64,000 nt of DNA from Girardinichthys multiradiatus (taxonomy: Eukaryota > Chordata > Actinopteri > Cyprinodontiformes > Goodeidae), in the NCBI RefSeq assembly GCF_021462225.1, contig NC_061817.1, positions 12,763,204-12,827,203 on the forward strand, in the 5' to 3' direction. Shown here piece by piece: positions 61,051 to 64,000 of this stretch. The notes beneath the pieces are model-generated. The model was not told where the DNA came from. It saw only the letters and a list, made by a program, of their open reading frames with translations, and ran no database searches. The number at the start of each line of letters is the position of its first letter. The first letter of the stretch is position 1. The translations under genes were made by a program, and so were the position numbers.

Positions 61051-61581
61051 GTGGCCTATATCCAGAGAACCACCTGTAAGAGCAAAAGGTAAAAAAAACA
61101 TTCTGCAACCAATCAGGAGAAAAGAAACATTTCTAAGTTTTTTTGTCCACTTCTTAACTTTAAATGGGTGGTCCAAATCAATTTATAAAAGGTTATATTC
61201 AGTACCAGGGGTGGCTAAAGTGCGGCCCGGTGGCCAAGATGCTGTGCCACCACAATTTAAAAATATTGCACATTAGCCCCAAGAGCATTTTCTTCACTGA
61301 TGCAACTCTTACATTAATCACGTTTTTATTTTACTTTCATTTTAATAGAACATAAAAACATCCAATGATTTTTGCTCAAAAGTACATGGGCGCACTAATC
61401 CTTTAAACCTGGCAGTTAACCCAGAAAATGTAGGCTAGTGAATGCTTTTGGTTTTATAGAGGCGAATATGTGACAAACTATGTTTCTGACCTGCAATGTT
61501 TTACACATCGCATATTATATAAAAAAAAAAATCCGAATTGTATTTAATTTTCTAAATATTACATCAAAAAATACAAAAGTA

Positions 61582-61583
<2 letters not shown>

Positions 61584-61612
<29 letters not shown>
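61584..61612. repeat. (AAT)n microsatellite, about nine units
   Basis: Uninterrupted ataataataat run directly before 'ttgtatagcacttt', an arrangement often seen at the tail of retroposed repeats. Confidence 0.9.
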
Positions 61613-62717
61613 TTGTATAGCACTTTCAGTCAAAGTATTTTATATAATAAAAAACACTGTCAAGAAAACATAATTAAAAGACACTCAAATTGAAGACAAA
61701 AATCAACAAAAGTAACAATAAAATTAAAGAAATTAGAATAAAGAACAATAAAATAAAATAAAATGCTTATTGCAAAGATGGAAAGTAATCCAATTGATTA
61801 TAATGAAGCATAAACAAGGCAGAAGTGCTGACAATTCAAATCTTACATGCTGTATTAATCAAGAATGTGACTATTTTAGCCAATTTTTAAATAAGGAGTG
61901 TTTGATTATAAAGGCAGAAAGACACGAAAATATCATATGACTTTAGTATTTAGGTTTATTATTTCCAGTTTTCAGGAAATATAACTGTATTTGAGAATAA
62001 AAATGTCTGTGTTGTAAAATCTCAGAATAACCTTATGTTTAAAAGGTTTGGGGTCTGTTTTTACCATCATTTAGTATTTTGTACCTAAACCGAGTTAAAA
62101 AGCATAGTAAAAGCGAAGCGCTTCTGTGATGCTTTTAAATCAGCTTCCCTGCTTGCTTGGATTAATGTAGGAAGACATCAAACGGTCAGAAAATAGAGAT
62201 GCTGTATAAAGGTAAGATAAAGTAAGTTTATTTCTATAGCACTTTTCAGTACGAGACACTAAACGCAATAAAAAATTGTATTGCATAGTTATGACTTCTG
62301 TGTTTCTGTAACTAAAAAAAACTATGAATCTGTGTGGATGAAAAAGAAAAACAGAGCATAGTCAAATATTTCAGAGACTTGGGCTTTACAGCCCAGAATC
62401 TTCATCACAGGTGACAGATAGCAGTTGCAAAATTTCAGCAATCTGACCAAAAGGGATCAAAGAGAAAAGAAAGACATTTAAGCTCCTGTTCTGATTTGGG
62501 GGATGATGGCACTCCTTTGGCCAACCTTGTGTGTGTATCTCTGTATGTGGTGGGATTCAGTCATGTTGCGACCTTAAATTGAAGAGGCCATCAGAAGACC
62601 ACCAGCAGCAGAGGGATCAGACACGTTTCAGCCTCAGTAATCATCCACAGGGTCACCAGAGGATGACTGGGGTCACACTGGCAACCGGGAGGGAATCTAT
62701 TATCTCACATTTAACAA

Positions 62718-62718
<1 letters not shown>

Positions 62719-62766
<48 letters not shown>
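62719..62766. repeat. (CA)n microsatellite, 24 units
   Basis: Uninterrupted CA run, likely to vary in length. The open frame that crosses it is an artefact. Confidence 0.97.
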
Positions 62767-62769
<3 letters not shown>

Positions 62770-63694
62770 ACCTTCAACATTTCAACCTTGGGCTTACTGT
62801 TGTAAAATTATACAAAAGGTTGTTATTTGGAGGGGATAACAGAAGAACGATGGGCATTCAATTACATGGTAAATAGTGATTGAGGCTCATTTTACATCCA
62901 CTCTAAAGCAGGTTATGTTAGACCATAACTGGTAAATTGACACTGATTACACCAATAACAGTTATTTTACTCATTAAGCTACAGTCACTTTACTAAAGAA
63001 TTTCTCAATAAATCCTTGATACCCAAGGGTTATAACAATGAATTCTGGTATCTTGTATGAATCTTGAGGAGTTATGACACAAATCACTGAAATAACACCA
63101 TGATTGTCGAATTATATTTTAACTGTTACCACAGACACACTAATTATGTCATTTAAATCAAGATCAGTCATTATATAAACTGAAAAATAAACGTATAAAT
63201 TAAAATGCAACAAAAAGAACTTAGAGAGACAGTGGAAAGATACCCATCGCCAAACACAAGTTAGATACAATAATTATTCCCATAATTGTAGAATGTCTCA
63301 ATATCAACAAAGCAACAAAACAGGATAAGAAAGTGCACTATTAAGGAATTATTATAAAATGAATATGATGATATAATGATTCACTGACCAAAATCTTTTT
63401 AAAAAGTTCTATTCCACAGTCTAACAGTACAGAAACAATTTAAAACGATTTAGAAAATAATGGTTTCATTGTACTGAACAACAAAAAATTTAAATAGAAC
63501 ACAGTATCATTAAACACCACGATCCCCACCAAGCAATAGTAAAACACATTTGGCCCTCTAAATTGCTTTCCATGTGCAGTAAAGCAGTTTCCAAGATCTC
63601 TAAGACTGTTGGAACATCACACAGGGCTCTGTGAGAACATCCCAAAACAAAATCAACAAAATCCCAAAAACACAGATCCGTATGAGCTTAGGCT

Positions 63695-64000
63695 TTCAAT
63701 TCAATTCACTTTATTTATATAGCACCAATTCACAACACATGTCTCAAGGCACTTCACAACAGTCAGGTACATACATTCCAATTAATCCTAATCATTAAAC
63801 AGTGCAGTAAGAGTTAGTTATTTATTCAATTTGGATAAAAAGTTCTTCTGTCTATGGAGACCCAGCAGATTGCATCCAGTCAGAGATTTGTAGCATTCAC
63901 TCCTCCTGGATGAGCATGTAGAGACAGTGGACAGTCACTGGTGTTGACTTTGCAGCAATCCCTCATACTGAGCATGCATGTAGCGACAGTGGAGAGGAAA
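63695..64000 (+). repeat. Head of a common fish interspersed repeat, cut by the window end
   Basis: 'caattcaattcactttattt' and 'tatagcaccaattcacaaca' are followed by 'cccagcagattgcatccagt' (63861-63880), 'tcctcctggatgagcatgta' and 'ctgagcatgcatgtagcgac' (63967-63986). This is the 5' part of the family whose later part lies at 53370-54270. It runs off the window at 64000. Confidence 0.8.

Larger units (their letters stand above)
61051..63694. other. Intergenic sequence, mostly unrecognised
   Basis: Very AT-rich. A patch at about 61205-61235 (caggggtggctaaagtgcgg) looks like the end of an hAT-type element. 'atttgtatagcactttcagt' (61611-61630) and 'tttctatagcacttttcagt' (62230-62249) resemble ends of interspersed repeats. 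No gene is supported. Confidence 0.45.

Overview
The window is vertebrate nuclear DNA from a ray-finned fish. It holds the 3' half of one protein-coding gene on the + strand, split by large introns, inside AT-rich sequence crowded with decayed Tc1/mariner transposons, LINE fragments and CA/TG microsatellites. The Tc1-like families, the 'GTCRTAATATTAC' tandem repeat and the tRNA-headed interspersed repeats are all typical of teleosts. I cannot name the species.

The gene is netrin-1 (ntn1; the teleost a/b copy cannot be decided here). Five coding exons are visible: 23482-23670 (second laminin-type EGF repeat, LE2), 31205-31354 (LE3), 35245-35298 (linker), 39916-39990 (start of the NTR/C345C domain) and 48038-48357 (rest of NTR, basic tail, stop). 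Every junction is GT-AG and phase 1, and the joined frame is open to the TAA. The exon(s) for the signal peptide, the laminin N-terminal domain and LE1 are not visible. They lie upstream of base 1 or, less likely, in the assembly gap at 22481-22580. The first ~23 kb therefore reads as upstream intron.

Layout: 1-23481 is upstream intron, with several Tc1 remnants, a minus-strand LINE fragment (4330-5095), a tandem repeat (9627-9826), a LINE insertion with inverted 5' segment and perfect 10-bp target duplications (17102-17972), other interspersed repeats and the gap. 23482-48357 holds the five exons; their introns carry at least six more transposon remnants, including a three-level nest at 33368-35112 and Tc1 copies split by insertions at 27297-29485 and 42192-43862. 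48358-64000 is the 3' UTR and downstream flank: a ~1-kb inverted-repeat DNA element (49024-50028), a nearly intact Tc1/mariner transposon with a 317-residue DD34E transposase (50161-51784), and further remnants.

Netrin-1 is a secreted axon-guidance ligand. LE2 and LE3 belong to the receptor-binding rod, and the NTR domain with its basic tail binds heparan sulfate and matrix. I saw no second host gene, no rRNA or tRNA gene and no CRISPR array. I found no convincing new biological system. The most notable structures are the inverted LINE insertion, the three-level nest and the young Tc1 copy.
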